A DNA stretch of 64,000 bases, taken from positions 4,216,001 through 4,280,000 of the forward strand of contig NZ_CP129884.1 in the NCBI RefSeq assembly GCF_030490285.1, in the 5' to 3' direction. A program made the position numbers and the translations under genes. The notes below the pieces were generated by a model. That model ran no database searches. It saw only the letters and a program-made list of their open reading frames with translations, and was not told the origin of the DNA. This document shows positions 1 to 7,364 of the stretch, piece after piece (positions within the stretch are counted from its first letter, which is position 1; the number at the start of each line of letters is the position of its first letter). This DNA comes from Methylomonas montana (GTDB lineage Bacteria > Pseudomonadota > Gammaproteobacteria > Methylococcales > Methylomonadaceae).

Positions 1-560
1 CGATTTCATGGAACATCTGCTCGCTTAACGAGCCGATTTTTGATTCCAGGCGTTCCACCTCCTGTTTTGGCAACTGGTCTGGTAAGGCGACCGAGACCAC
101 CAGGTAGTCAAACGTCAAGCGGGTGGCGACCAATGCCACCGAGTCGATGGCTTTTTCGATAATGCCGGCAAATTCCGGATGTTTAATCATCCAGTCTTGT
201 ACCGCCGCATCGTAGCCATCCAGAAACTCGGTCCGTGCCTGGGCAAAGTCACCGGCGATGCGATCCAGTTCCGTTGTGACCTGCGCCGCTGCCACGACCG
301 GTACGACGAATCCACCCAGAAATCGGGTGCCGACGCGTAAACAAATACGTTCGGCTTCCTTTTTCAGGCGGTTGAACACCGATAGCCGATCCGGATCGAG
401 CAAGCGCTTCGAGCCCAAACTGGCCAAATCCTCCGGCGGCAACTTGCTACCGTCGGCCAATACTAGATCTTCCTTGTTGAGCTTTTTGCGCGCGCCGTAA
501 ATCGTAGCGTCGACCTTGATCAAGACGACTTGATCCAAAATGAGTTGGGTTTGTGTCATG
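1..560 (-). CDS. DUF3150 domain protein (3' end outside window)
   Basis: Translating the minus strand from the ATG at 560 gives an uninterrupted protein beginning MTQTQLILDQVVLIKVDATI and running off the window edge, so only the first 186 residues are visible. I recognise the family as DUF3150, which in SXT/R391 and IncA/C-type elements sits next to CobS-like ATPase genes; its biochemical role is unknown. A strong ribosome site (AGGAGG, 6-7 nt upstream) decides the start. It follows the WGR and CobS-like genes on the same strand, so it is probably co-transcribed with them. The visible part is soluble, rich in charged helices, with no membrane segment. Confidence 0.8.
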
Positions 561-590
561 TGAACCTCCTATGGAAGAAGGCTCACTGAC

Positions 591-620
591 CCCGCAGGGG
601 CGAATGGCCCCTTCCGGGTG
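591..620 (-). promoter_or_regulatory. GC-rich leader hairpin 1 (before DUF3150 gene)
   Basis: Read on the minus strand this folds as a lower stem CCCG/CGGG, an internal loop, an upper stem GGGGC/GCCC(U) and a small loop containing CAUUC. It ends 31 nt before the ATG at 560. It is one of five similar hairpins in front of consecutive genes on this strand (others at 2425, 2737, 4391, 5616). The shared architecture suggests a common post-transcriptional control; the function is inferred. Confidence 0.5.
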
Positions 621-681
621 AATGTTAAAAAATGCCTGTGTCGAACTCGATACAGGAATAAAAGGCTGGGCCTTCAGTAAA

Positions 682-1434
682 TCAAAACCAATGATCGGTT
701 TGATCGGCCATGGCCAACGCCAGATCGAGCCGAGGTTTCAAGAGCCCCAGGCTTTCCGCCAGCGGCCTTATCGCCTCAATGTCGGTATCGAATAATGCCA
801 ATACCTCGGTTTCGGCTTTCAAGTCCGACGACACATCACGGCCAGTTTCGCTGGCAATGCCGACCAAAACGCCGGGAAATGCCGCATGCTTCAAGGCCAT
901 CATCCACAGCCAAGGCAACACCCCGTGTTCACGGTGGATTTGCCCGCTGAGATCAAAGGCTTCTTCGCCCAGACTGGCATTGATCAGTCGTTGCCAACCG
1001 GACCAGTTACTTGCGGCAAATCCTTGAGCCTGAGACCAGGCTTCCAGATCGCCCAACCAACGGCGTAGCGCGATACCCATGTCGAGCAAGGTAGCGTGCC
1101 CGGCGCGACAATCGACATGCCAATACAGCTTGTCGACCGCGACTGGTGGCATTTCGATCGACACTGTTACTGGATCGGCTATCGGCGCGGAACGGGGCAA
1201 ACGGATGTTGCCATCGGTATCGATTTCGACTTTGCCGACAAACACATAGCCTTTGGCCTGTTTTTGTCGTTCGATATCGTGCTGGCGTATTCCCGTTCGT
1301 GTGTTGCTGCTCGGCAGACGAGAATCCGTTTTGCCCCAGCGGGTGGTGATACTGCCATCCGAATTACTTCGGACCGCCCAATCTTTGGAACTGCCGTCAG
1401 CATTACGATGCCGGTATAAAGTCCAGACGCTCAT
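682..1434 (-). CDS. WGR-domain protein
   Basis: The 250-residue protein starts MSVWTLYRHRNADGSSKDW and continues with a TTRWGK motif near residue 36. This is the pattern of a WGR domain (named for Trp-Gly-Arg), a putative nucleic-acid-binding fold also found in PARPs and in some proteins next to MoxR/CobS-type ATPases. The rest is helical and unassigned. The ATG at 1434 lies 2 nt past the stop of the CobS-like gene, so translation is probably coupled. An alternative in-frame start five codons upstream lies inside the CobS-like gene and has no better ribosome site. Its role in the element is unknown; position suggests work with the ATPase. Confidence 0.65.
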   Translation of the reverse strand: MSVWTLYRHRNADGSSKDWAVRSNSDGSITTRWGKTDSRLPSSNTRTGIRQHDIERQKQAKGYVFVGKVEIDTDGNIRLPRSAPIADPVTVSIEMPPVAVDKLYWHVDCRAGHATLLDMGIALRRWLGDLEAWSQAQGFAASNWSGWQRLINASLGEEAFDLSGQIHREHGVLPWLWMMALKHAAFPGVLVGIASETGRDVSSDLKAETEVLALFDTDIEAIRPLAESLGLLKPRLDLALAMADQTDHWF

Positions 1435-1436
1435 GG

Positions 1437-2378
1437 CTAATTCGCCCAATCATCCCCAAACACATCCTTGGCGATGCGATGAATCGCTTCGCGTTCGGCG
1501 GGTTCGGCTCTAAAGGTCAAGGCCCGATCCAGCGAATAAGCCAAGGCATTGGGCGCACTTTTGAAAGTGGCCACCAATGACGCCCAACGCACTAAACCGC
1601 GCGTCGATAAAGTCACCGATAACATGCCACCGCCATCCGCGCCGCCGATGAAGACTTTACGAATCTGATTAGCGACCTTGATCATGCTTTCGCGCACCGT
1701 TTCCGGCATGCTCGGCACCACATCGGCCAACAGTTTCATTTCGTCTTCGGGTTCGGGGTAGCCGACTTCCATCAATCTAAAGCGGTCTAAAAACGCCAGG
1801 TTCTGACGTAACACCCCTTGGTACAAGCCCGACTGATCACCGCTGCCAGCACTATTGCCGGTGGCCACCAAACGAAACTTCGGGTGCGGGACAATTACGT
1901 CGCCGGTTTGCGGAATTGTTAGAGGTTTCCCTTCAACAATTTCATTCAAGCCAATCAGCTCGGCAGGATCAATGGCATCGATCTCGTTGATCAACAATAC
2001 ATGGCCTAGGCGGACTGCCAGGGTCAACGGGCCGTCGATCCACTTCATCGTGCCGCCGTCGACCAGCATGTACTGGCCGAGCAGATCGTTGAGTTCCAGT
2101 CGACCGTGACCGGTGACCGAATGCACGCCCCAATTAAGACGCGCCGCGACTTGCTCCAATAACGAGGTTTTACCGGAACCAGTAGGACCGGTCAGGTATA
2201 AGCCGTCGCCATTGTGTGCGCCTAAAAACGCCAACACGTCGCGCAAGTGATCCTTACGAAACACATACGGCTTGATAGTCGGCACATACGGATTATTGGC
2301 TGGAATAAAGCCTTCCACTTTCATGGCAGCCGGGGCCTGAATGCCAAAGGTATTGGCAATGGAATATTGTTGGTACAT
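1437..2378 (-). CDS. cobS: CobS-like MoxR-type AAA+ ATPase
   Basis: This 313-residue AAA+ ATPase has a Walker A motif GPTGSGKTS near residue 65, a Walker B LLINEID near residue 125 and a sensor-1 asparagine in LVATGNS. It resembles the CobS subunit of cobaltochelatase and MoxR ATPases. In SXT/R391 and IncA/C elements a gene called cobS occupies this place near exo, bet and ssb, with no evidence for cobalamin work there; a chaperone-like remodelling role is more likely. The start MYQQYSIANTF at 2378 is chosen because GAGGAG precedes it; the frame stays open upstream to 2522 but that part is the hairpin leader. The WGR gene follows directly. Confidence 0.85.
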   Translation of the reverse strand: MYQQYSIANTFGIQAPAAMKVEGFIPANNPYVPTIKPYVFRKDHLRDVLAFLGAHNGDGLYLTGPTGSGKTSLLEQVAARLNWGVHSVTGHGRLELNDLLGQYMLVDGGTMKWIDGPLTLAVRLGHVLLINEIDAIDPAELIGLNEIVEGKPLTIPQTGDVIVPHPKFRLVATGNSAGSGDQSGLYQGVLRQNLAFLDRFRLMEVGYPEPEDEMKLLADVVPSMPETVRESMIKVANQIRKVFIGGADGGGMLSVTLSTRGLVRWASLVATFKSAPNALAYSLDRALTFRAEPAEREAIHRIAKDVFGDDWAN

Positions 2379-2424
2379 GGTGAGCTCCTCGAGGACTAGC
2401 CTCAAATGACAAGGGGCGCACCGG

Positions 2425-2452
2425 CCCCGAGGGGTGATGAGCCCCAACGGGT
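2425..2452 (-). promoter_or_regulatory. GC-rich leader hairpin 2 (before cobS-like gene)
   Basis: On the minus strand: CCCG, UU bulge, GGGG, loop CUCAUCA, CCCC, U, CGGG. It lies about 47 nt before the cobS-like ATG. Same stem-internal-loop-stem plan as the other four leader hairpins of this module. Confidence 0.5.
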
Positions 2453-2488
2453 GGATAATGCCTGACAAGGCAGGGTAACTAAAACGGG

Positions 2489-2701
2489 TTAACGCAATTG
2501 CATCACGCAGTACATTGCCCATTCGGCGCGGGCCAACAGCTCCCGATCCATCAAACGCAGGATGCGATGAATGTCGCTTCTCAAACCGGGGTCAGAGATT
2601 TGGCGGTGCATCTCCAGCAGCAACCGCTTTTTGGCCTGGATGTCGTCGCTATGGGCAACGTTCAGCCAGCCGTGCAAGGTTTTCCAAAAGTCGTGATTCA
2701 T
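2489..2701 (-). CDS. Conserved-position small protein, 70 aa, unknown
   Basis: The start at 2701 has a textbook ribosome site (AAGGAGG, 7 nt upstream), which supports translation of this 70-residue helical protein starting MNHDFWKTLHGWLNVAHSDD. It is rich in Arg, Leu and His, has no signal peptide and no motif I can name. It sits between the exonuclease and the cobS-like gene, preceded by both a GC-rich hairpin and the structured-RNA element, so it belongs to the recombination module. The open frame extends upstream to 2809, but that part overlaps the RNA elements and is unlikely to be coding. No function is proposed. Confidence 0.6.
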   Translation of the reverse strand: MNHDFWKTLHGWLNVAHSDDIQAKKRLLLEMHRQISDPGLRSDIHRILRLMDRELLARAEWAMYCVMQLR

Positions 2702-2736
2702 AATGACCTCCTTCAATGAATAAAAGGGGTCACCGA

Positions 2737-2767
2737 GTCCCGCAAAGGTGATGAACCCTAACGGGAC
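2737..2767 (-). promoter_or_regulatory. GC-rich leader hairpin 3 (before 70-aa gene)
   Basis: On the minus strand GUCCCG pairs perfectly with CGGGAC, enclosing an internal loop (UUA/UUG), a short upper stem GGGU/ACCU and a loop with CAUC. This is the most stable copy of the five-member hairpin family and ends about 35 nt before the start codon. Confidence 0.55.
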
Positions 2768-2778
2768 AAACAAAAACA

Positions 2779-2862
2779 CCAGGCTTGACGCACCTGACAC
2801 ACGAGGCAAACGCTCATGCCGCTTAACAACGGAACGCCGGTCGAAACCGGATTCGGGATTCC
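2779..2862 (-). ncRNA. Candidate structured RNA element, copy A
   Basis: On the minus strand this ~80-nt stretch contains three predicted hairpins: CCGGU-UUCG-ACCGG, then CCGUU-GUU-AAGCGG, then CAGG-9 nt-CCUG. A second copy at 6290-6372 has the same order and spacing. The first stem changes to CCGAC-UUCG-GUCGG there, a compensatory change that preserves pairing. That indicates selection on RNA structure rather than on protein. It lies in the leader of the 70-aa gene, just upstream of hairpin 3. I cannot assign it to a known RNA family. Confidence 0.5.
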
Positions 2863-3020
2863 ACGAAGGGAATGCCTGAACGATGCGGGTTTTGGGTTGG
2901 GTTTTGCGGCAAAGCCCAGCCTAAAACCGACATGCCCGACCTGAATCGATTCTGCCGTCAATGAATGAACATCCCGTAACCACCAGGGTTACAGGATGTT
3001 GTTAAATGAACCATCAAGAC

Positions 3021-4022
3021 TCAAAACCAAAAGTCCACGCCAACCAAGTCATTCAAGGCTTGCGCGTCGAACGGCACTTCGGCATGTTTGCCGTCGTCGT
3101 TCCGGCAGGTCACCCGGACCCGCATGGCCGACGGTTTACGATAGACTTCCAGCGCCGTTGCCTGAACATCCGGTTGCAAGGCCTGCAGTGCCGCCTTGTA
3201 ATCGATGGCACCCTGGCTTTGAAACCGGCTGATCCGTAACCCGGAATGCTCCGCAGCCACGTAATCGCCCATCAAAGCCACCAAGGTGTATTCAATGCGC
3301 GACTGCTCGTCCTCCAACTGGTTGAGTTGGGTTTTGAGGTCCAAGATGGTCAACGCCCGTTGCCGATACGTCGCCGCCAGTTGCTGCCATTGCTGCTCCG
3401 CATGACCTTTGGGCAAGAACAAATCGCGTTCGGGATCCTTACTCGGTTCCTTTTTCGATTTGACCGCCGACCAGAAGTCCATCGCGGTATCGACCAGCCG
3501 GGTGAGAAAAGTCTCATCGCGCTGAATCTCGAATTCCACATCCTGGTCTTGGTGGTAGAAAAACAAAAACCCGCGTTGCGCTTCGGAAACCAGCAATTGT
3601 TGTTGGACTTGGCACCAATACAGTTGATAGGCCTCGGACGCTTCCCGATTCAACAGCACATCCAGAAACGTGGTCTCGTGCGGACATTTGATTTCCACGG
3701 GTTCATTCGAGTCGGACAAGCCGTCGAACGAAGCCCGCATCAACGGATACTGTTCCGACTCACCGCACAGTGGCAATAACATCAGATCGTGTTTGTCTTC
3801 GAAGCGTTGCAAAGCCTCGGGCTCTTGCTGGATGCCGGCGCGGATCAACGGGTTGTTGTCCAGTCTGGCTTCCAGCACCAGGCCGATTTTCTCCGCCCAC
3901 AACCTCCACGGGGTCTTGTACGGCGAGTGGTTCATGACGATGGCTGCTTCGCTGGCACTGATACCTTGTGAACGCCATTGCCGCCAGGCGTCGCTACGTT
4001 GGGAGACGTTGATGACTTTCAT
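3021..4022 (-). CDS. exo: YqaJ/lambda-type exonuclease
   Basis: The 333-residue protein has the signature of the YqaJ viral recombinase family (lambda exonuclease-like PD-(D/E)XK nucleases): SASEAAIVMN near residue 23, a catalytic RASFDGLSD near residue 95 and VEIKCP near residue 108 supplying the Glu and Lys. It would resect 5' ends of double-stranded DNA to give the single strands used by Bet. The C-terminal third, after a Lys-rich linker, is an additional helical region. The ATG at 4022 overlaps the stop of the 111-aa gene (ATGA), so the two are coupled. The pair with Bet and SSB matches the recombination module of SXT-like elements. Confidence 0.88.
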   Translation of the reverse strand: MKVINVSQRSDAWRQWRSQGISASEAAIVMNHSPYKTPWRLWAEKIGLVLEARLDNNPLIRAGIQQEPEALQRFEDKHDLMLLPLCGESEQYPLMRASFDGLSDSNEPVEIKCPHETTFLDVLLNREASEAYQLYWCQVQQQLLVSEAQRGFLFFYHQDQDVEFEIQRDETFLTRLVDTAMDFWSAVKSKKEPSKDPERDLFLPKGHAEQQWQQLAATYRQRALTILDLKTQLNQLEDEQSRIEYTLVALMGDYVAAEHSGLRISRFQSQGAIDYKAALQALQPDVQATALEVYRKPSAMRVRVTCRNDDGKHAEVPFDAQALNDLVGVDFWF

Positions 4023-4354
4023 CGCCAGGCTTCCGGCAACTGAATGTGGCAGCCTAACCGCAACGAGGGCACGCCGCGCTGGGTTAAATGCCGTTCACAG
4101 CGTTGCGCCCAGTGATAATCGGCAAACAGCAGCAACACGGCATCCGCGGTCGGCAACACCAAGCCGCCAAAGCTTTCCACCAAACTGTGCAGTTCCGATT
4201 TGGAGGGTTTGTCGACGTCTGTCGCGCCTGTTCCAGGTTTGAAGCTGCGTTCTAAAAAGCCACGCCCATGTCGGCGAATCACCGTGGGTGAGTCGTAACG
4301 CCGCCAATCGGTATGACAGGGAAGCCGATTTAATGATTGATCGATTGCATTCAT
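4019..4354 (-). CDS. Hypothetical protein, 111 aa, coupled to exonuclease
   Basis: A ribosome site AAGGAGAG lies 6 nt before the ATG at 4354 and the stop overlaps the exonuclease start by ATGA, so this is a genuine gene of the bet-exo operon. The protein has no motif I can name. The N-terminal 40 residues are basic (several Arg and His) and the middle contains a hydrophobic stretch, LVLPTADAVLLLFADYH, that looks like a buried strand-helix rather than a membrane span. It could be an accessory of the nuclease, but that rests only on coupling. Confidence 0.6.
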   Translation of the reverse strand: MNAIDQSLNRLPCHTDWRRYDSPTVIRRHGRGFLERSFKPGTGATDVDKPSKSELHSLVESFGGLVLPTADAVLLLFADYHWAQRCERHLTQRGVPSLRLGCHIQLPEAWR

Positions 4355-4390
4355 GATCTCTCCTTACTAAAAACTCAGAGCATCATGAAT

Positions 4391-4424
4391 CCCCACACGG
4401 GCGAGTCATGACGCCCTGAAGGGG
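4391..4424 (-). promoter_or_regulatory. GC-rich leader hairpin 4 (before 111-aa gene)
   Basis: Minus-strand fold: CCCC, UUCA, GGGCG, loop UCAUGACU, CGCCC, GUGU, GGGG. Both stems are perfect and enclose a symmetric 4x4 internal loop. It lies 37 nt before the start codon and belongs to the five-copy family. Confidence 0.5.
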
Positions 4425-4525
4425 TGGTAGTTGAATGTGACGCTGAAAACCAGCACACATCAGTATGAAATTGGCCTAGCCGGTACTTTGATTAAGCAAC
4501 GGAAAAGCCCTGTGCAGCGAAATGA

Positions 4526-5581
4526 CTAACGGTTGGCGCCCAACGCCTGACGCGCCTGCGTCATCGCCATGTCTTTCGGTGTCAATGGCGGCATGACGGT
4601 ACCTTCCGTTTGGCCCAATGCCTGTGTGGCCCTGGGTTCAACCTCCGATACCTTGTCCAACTCGGCCAATGCAAACGTCAGGTCAAGACCTTTGAACTTC
4701 TGATTGGCATAGTCGTAGGCGGCTTTCCAGGCACCGGCCGCTGTTGTCCGTCTAACCAGTTCGGCAACCGCTTTTTGCACTTTGGGATGGATTTGCGACA
4801 GATCGATGACGCGGTTTGCATCAACGTCAGAATCGCCCCCAAAAACGTGATCGTCACTGCCAACCTCGGCTGCATTCAGTACAGTGGCACTGCCATCGAT
4901 CACACTACCGTCGGCAATATCGTCAAGGGTTTTGCCATCCATTTCCTCGGCGGCATAACCGCATTCCTCCGGAAAGGCTGTCCTAAGCGACGCTGCTTTA
5001 CCGCATTTGGATAATTGCCCCTTGGGGCGTTTGATCCACATCGCGGTCGGCACTTGCGAGTTTTTACCGCCGGCGGTGCTGTAGGCTTCGAGCCAATAGA
5101 CTTCCTCGGTAAAGGCGCAGCGTTTACCACCGACGATCCGGTACACGGTGACGGCCACCCATTCGGGGAAAGTCAAGGTGACACTGGACTCTTGCCATTG
5201 CTCGTTGTCATCTTTGTAGCGACCGGTAAAGGTCTTGGTGACATCAGGACCCCAGACGGGCCTATCCATGCCGGCCCAAACACCGGTTCTGGACGCGGTA
5301 GTCTGGATTTCCATAATGGACGGCCAGACGGTTTCGACATTGCGGCCTAAAGCGGCACTCCACATCGGTACGATATGCACCGGTTTTTTGAAGATGTCCA
5401 ACTTGCGGGCCTTGCAATAATCCAGCGCCATCAGGATGGCTTCCGGGGTTTTAGCAGTGGGGAAAGTCACTTCGGTCAATACCTTCCAGGACTGCTCCGA
5501 AATGCCATAGCCTTGCTGGGCTGCCATCGGCATGGGTAAGTCGCGCGACTTAGGTTGATAGTTTCGATTTTGATTGCTCAT
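4526..5581 (-). CDS. bet: Bet/RecT-family single-strand annealing protein
   Basis: This 351-residue protein matches the phage recombination protein Bet (RecT superfamily). It has the conserved core ALDYCKARKLDIFKKPVHIVPM, then WPSIMEIQTTASRTG, a central beta region and the LSKCGKAASLRTAFP motif. Bet anneals complementary single strands exposed by the YqaJ exonuclease and coated by SSB; in SXT-like ICEs the trio generates hybrid elements. The C-terminal third (after residue 230) is acidic, less conserved and may contact partners. The start MSNQNRNYQ at 5581 is chosen over an upstream in-frame codon because AAGGAG precedes it. Confidence 0.9.
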   Translation of the reverse strand: MSNQNRNYQPKSRDLPMPMAAQQGYGISEQSWKVLTEVTFPTAKTPEAILMALDYCKARKLDIFKKPVHIVPMWSAALGRNVETVWPSIMEIQTTASRTGVWAGMDRPVWGPDVTKTFTGRYKDDNEQWQESSVTLTFPEWVAVTVYRIVGGKRCAFTEEVYWLEAYSTAGGKNSQVPTAMWIKRPKGQLSKCGKAASLRTAFPEECGYAAEEMDGKTLDDIADGSVIDGSATVLNAAEVGSDDHVFGGDSDVDANRVIDLSQIHPKVQKAVAELVRRTTAAGAWKAAYDYANQKFKGLDLTFALAELDKVSEVEPRATQALGQTEGTVMPPLTPKDMAMTQARQALGANR

Positions 5582-5615
5582 GGTGGGTCTCCTTATCAAA
5601 ATGGGAACGCCATGG

Positions 5616-5644
5616 CCCCAACGGGGATAGTCGTCCCCTTTGGG
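5616..5644 (-). promoter_or_regulatory. GC-rich leader hairpin 5 (before bet)
   Basis: Minus-strand fold: CCC, AAA, GGGGA, loop CGACUA, UCCCC, GUU, GGG. The internal loop is 3x3. It ends about 35 nt before the bet ATG and is the fifth member of the leader family. Confidence 0.5.
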
Positions 5645-5726
5645 TTGAAAAGCCGTAACAGCAAAAACTGGTCGGCAGTAGGTTAAAATTTACCGGCGCT
5701 TGCGGCAGCTCGTGTAACGCCTGGAT

Positions 5727-6155
5727 TTAGTTGAGCGGCATGTCGGCATACTCGTCGTCCCAATCGGCGTCATCTGACACCGGGTTCGATGATGAACCGT
5801 TTGCAGATGCAGGCGCACTTGGGCGATCGAGCAGTTGCAACTCATGCACAACCACTTCCGTGCGGTAACGCTTTTCGCCGTTCTTATCCCATTGCTGGGT
5901 GCGAAGACTGCCTTCTACATAGATTTTGCTGCCTTTCTTCAAGAAGTCGCCGGCGGTATCGGCCAGCTTTTTAAAAAACACGACCCGGTGCCATTCGGTA
6001 CGTTCCTGTTTGGCGTTTTTTGAGTCTTTCCAAACTTCACTGGTTGCCAAACGCACCGCCACGACTTTGCCGCCGTTATTCGGTAAATAGCGAATATCCG
6101 GATCGGCGCCGAGACGGCCCAGCAAGATGACTTTGTTTACACCACGATTGGCCAT
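5727..6155 (-). CDS. ssb: Single-stranded DNA-binding protein
   Basis: A 142-residue SSB with a full OB fold: [20 protein letters not shown], then [33 protein letters not shown]. It ends in an acidic tail containing [15 protein letters not shown]. The usual SSB C-terminus is DDxPF; here the tail ends DMPLN, so the last Phe that docks partner proteins is replaced. It probably protects single strands during transfer and supports Bet/Exo recombination. AGGAGGA lies just upstream of the ATG at 6155. The leader carries the second structured-RNA copy and a 53-nt hairpin. Typical chromosomal SSBs are about 170-180 residues, so this is a short, element-borne type. Confidence 0.93.
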   Translation of the reverse strand: MANRGVNKVILLGRLGADPDIRYLPNNGGKVVAVRLATSEVWKDSKNAKQERTEWHRVVFFKKLADTAGDFLKKGSKIYVEGSLRTQQWDKNGEKRYRTEVVVHELQLLDRPSAPASANGSSSNPVSDDADWDDEYADMPLN

Positions 6156-6197
6156 GATGATGTCCTCCTATCGGCCGCGCCCGACTCAACGATAACA

Positions 6198-6250
6198 ATT
6201 CCCAGCGGCGCGGCGATGGGCACGCCGGCCGTCGAACCCCGACTGGGAAT
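6198..6250 (-). promoter_or_regulatory. Long hairpin in ssb leader
   Basis: An 8-bp perfect stem (ATTCCCAG with CTGGGAAT) closes a 37-nt GC-rich interior in the ssb leader. It sits where the other genes of this module have their GC-rich hairpin, but the sequence plan differs, so I do not count it with that family. The role is unknown; mRNA control of ssb is a possibility. Confidence 0.4.
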
Positions 6251-6289
6251 CGAGACGCCCGGCAGGGTTAAAAAATAAAAAACTCACAT

Positions 6290-6372
6290 CAGGCTTGACG
6301 CACCTAACACGCCGATGGAACACCACCGTCGCCGCTTAAAAGCGGAACGCCGACCGAAGTCGGATCAAGGCG
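6290..6372 (-). ncRNA. Candidate structured RNA element, copy B
   Basis: Partner of the element at 2779-2862. Minus-strand hairpins in order: CCGAC-UUCG-GUCGG, CCGCUU-UU-AAGCGG, and a final AGGUGCGUCAAGCCU hairpin whose sequence is nearly identical in the two copies. The first stem differs from copy A by paired changes. It lies in the leader of ssb, about 135 nt before the ATG. Candidate cis-regulatory RNA; not assigned to a family. Confidence 0.5.
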
Positions 6373-6473
6373 ATCATGAAAGATCAGCCGAGAAAGTCTG
6401 GGAAGAATCGGAAGGCCGATGACCAACTGATTCCGTTGGCGGGTATTGAAACAGAGATTTTTTGAAATGATCT

Positions 6474-6505
6474 TGCAATAAAGGACGAATTCGACCTTTA
6501 TTGCA
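6474..6505. promoter_or_regulatory. 32-bp palindrome, copy 1 (candidate master operator)
   Basis: Two TGCAATAAAGG arms face each other around a 10-bp AT-containing centre; only one base pair breaks the symmetry. It sits between divergent ssb and the DUF1845 gene, ending 61 bp before the DUF1845 ATG. A copy with the same length and arms (TACAATAAAGG) lies 57 bp before traL at 40972. An extra half-site-like AAAGGTCGAA follows at 6508. The arrangement suggests a dimeric or tetrameric regulator that co-ordinates transfer and recombination genes. Confidence 0.6.
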
Positions 6506-6566
6506 GAAAGGTCGAAAAAAAATTGGCATACGATCATGAATCATTCGTCCACATCAGGAAACGATC

Positions 6567-7217
6567 ATGTCCGAAACAGCTCCACAGCCCAAGCAAGCCC
6601 AGCGTCGCGCCATCAGTCGGCCTATATTTGAGCGTACGTTTAGCATCAACAGCGAACAAGCCATTCGGGTCATCCGTGATAGTTATCATCGACTGATGGT
6701 GTCCTTGTATGCGATCGACGTGATCCTGCGCATCATCGGCCGGGAGGAAACCGTCGATGAAATCGAAAGCATCGTCGGTCAAATGATTGCCGAATGCGCG
6801 GAGCAACTGCAGCAGGAAAAGAGTCGACTGGAAAAACTCAAGGCTGACAATGGCATCAATGAAACGCCGACCTACACGCACCCAAGGGAATTTGTGGCCA
6901 AGATTGCCTCACCGCAGATTGCGCAGTTCGTCGAGCTGATTCGTTTGCTGGATCAGTTGATGATCGTGATGGACACCTTGTGGCTATGCCAGGTCATCTC
7001 CAACAAACATTGCATTGCCGCGCGGCTGGAGTGGCAGCAGCGATTGCAGCGACTAGCCAATAAAATTGTGACGATGGAAAGGCATGCTCATCAGGCCGCG
7101 TACGAGCAAGGGCATGGGGAAGAAGTCAGACTGGCCCGACAGGAATCTGGACTGTTGGGTGAGCCAGTGAAACTTTCCAAGGATGAGGATTCGGTGGTTG
7201 ATGACAATGAATCATAA
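6567..7217 (+). CDS. DUF1845 / PFL_4669-family element protein
   Basis: This 216-residue protein looks like the DUF1845 family (integrating conjugative element protein PFL_4669 type), based on FERTFSINSEQAIRVIRDSY near residue 22 and the DTLWLCQVISNKH region near residue 140. It is all-helical, with a probable coiled coil at 70-95 and an acidic C-terminus. The family is found in conjugative elements; its function is unknown. The gene is divergent from ssb and lies just downstream of the 32-bp palindrome, so both may answer to the same regulator. A GGAAACGATC sequence precedes the ATG as a modest ribosome site. Confidence 0.65.
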   Translation: MSETAPQPKQAQRRAISRPIFERTFSINSEQAIRVIRDSYHRLMVSLYAIDVILRIIGREETVDEIESIVGQMIAECAEQLQQEKSRLEKLKADNGINETPTYTHPREFVAKIASPQIAQFVELIRLLDQLMIVMDTLWLCQVISNKHCIAARLEWQQRLQRLANKIVTMERHAHQAAYEQGHGEEVRLARQESGLLGEPVKLSKDEDSVVDDNES

Positions 7218-7364
7218 CCAAGTTCGGATAAGGCCGGTGCGAAATGACCGATAATCCGCATGAAATGAAACAGGCTTGACGGTTCCGCTTGCTAATCTGC
7301 CGGAGGTCACACCGATTCGCGCATGTTGAGTCGTAGGAGTACTGATCCGCCGGTTTATGGTGTC

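Noticed and set aside
2758..2961. 67-codon minus-strand frame (and the similar one at 6304-6537)
   Set aside because: Both overlap the structured RNA element; their shared peptide (TGVPLLSG) follows from conserved RNA sequence, not from a gene.
7267..7310. CAGGCTTGACG, a third match to the end of the structured RNA element
   Set aside because: Only 11 bases match and neither of the first two hairpins is present.
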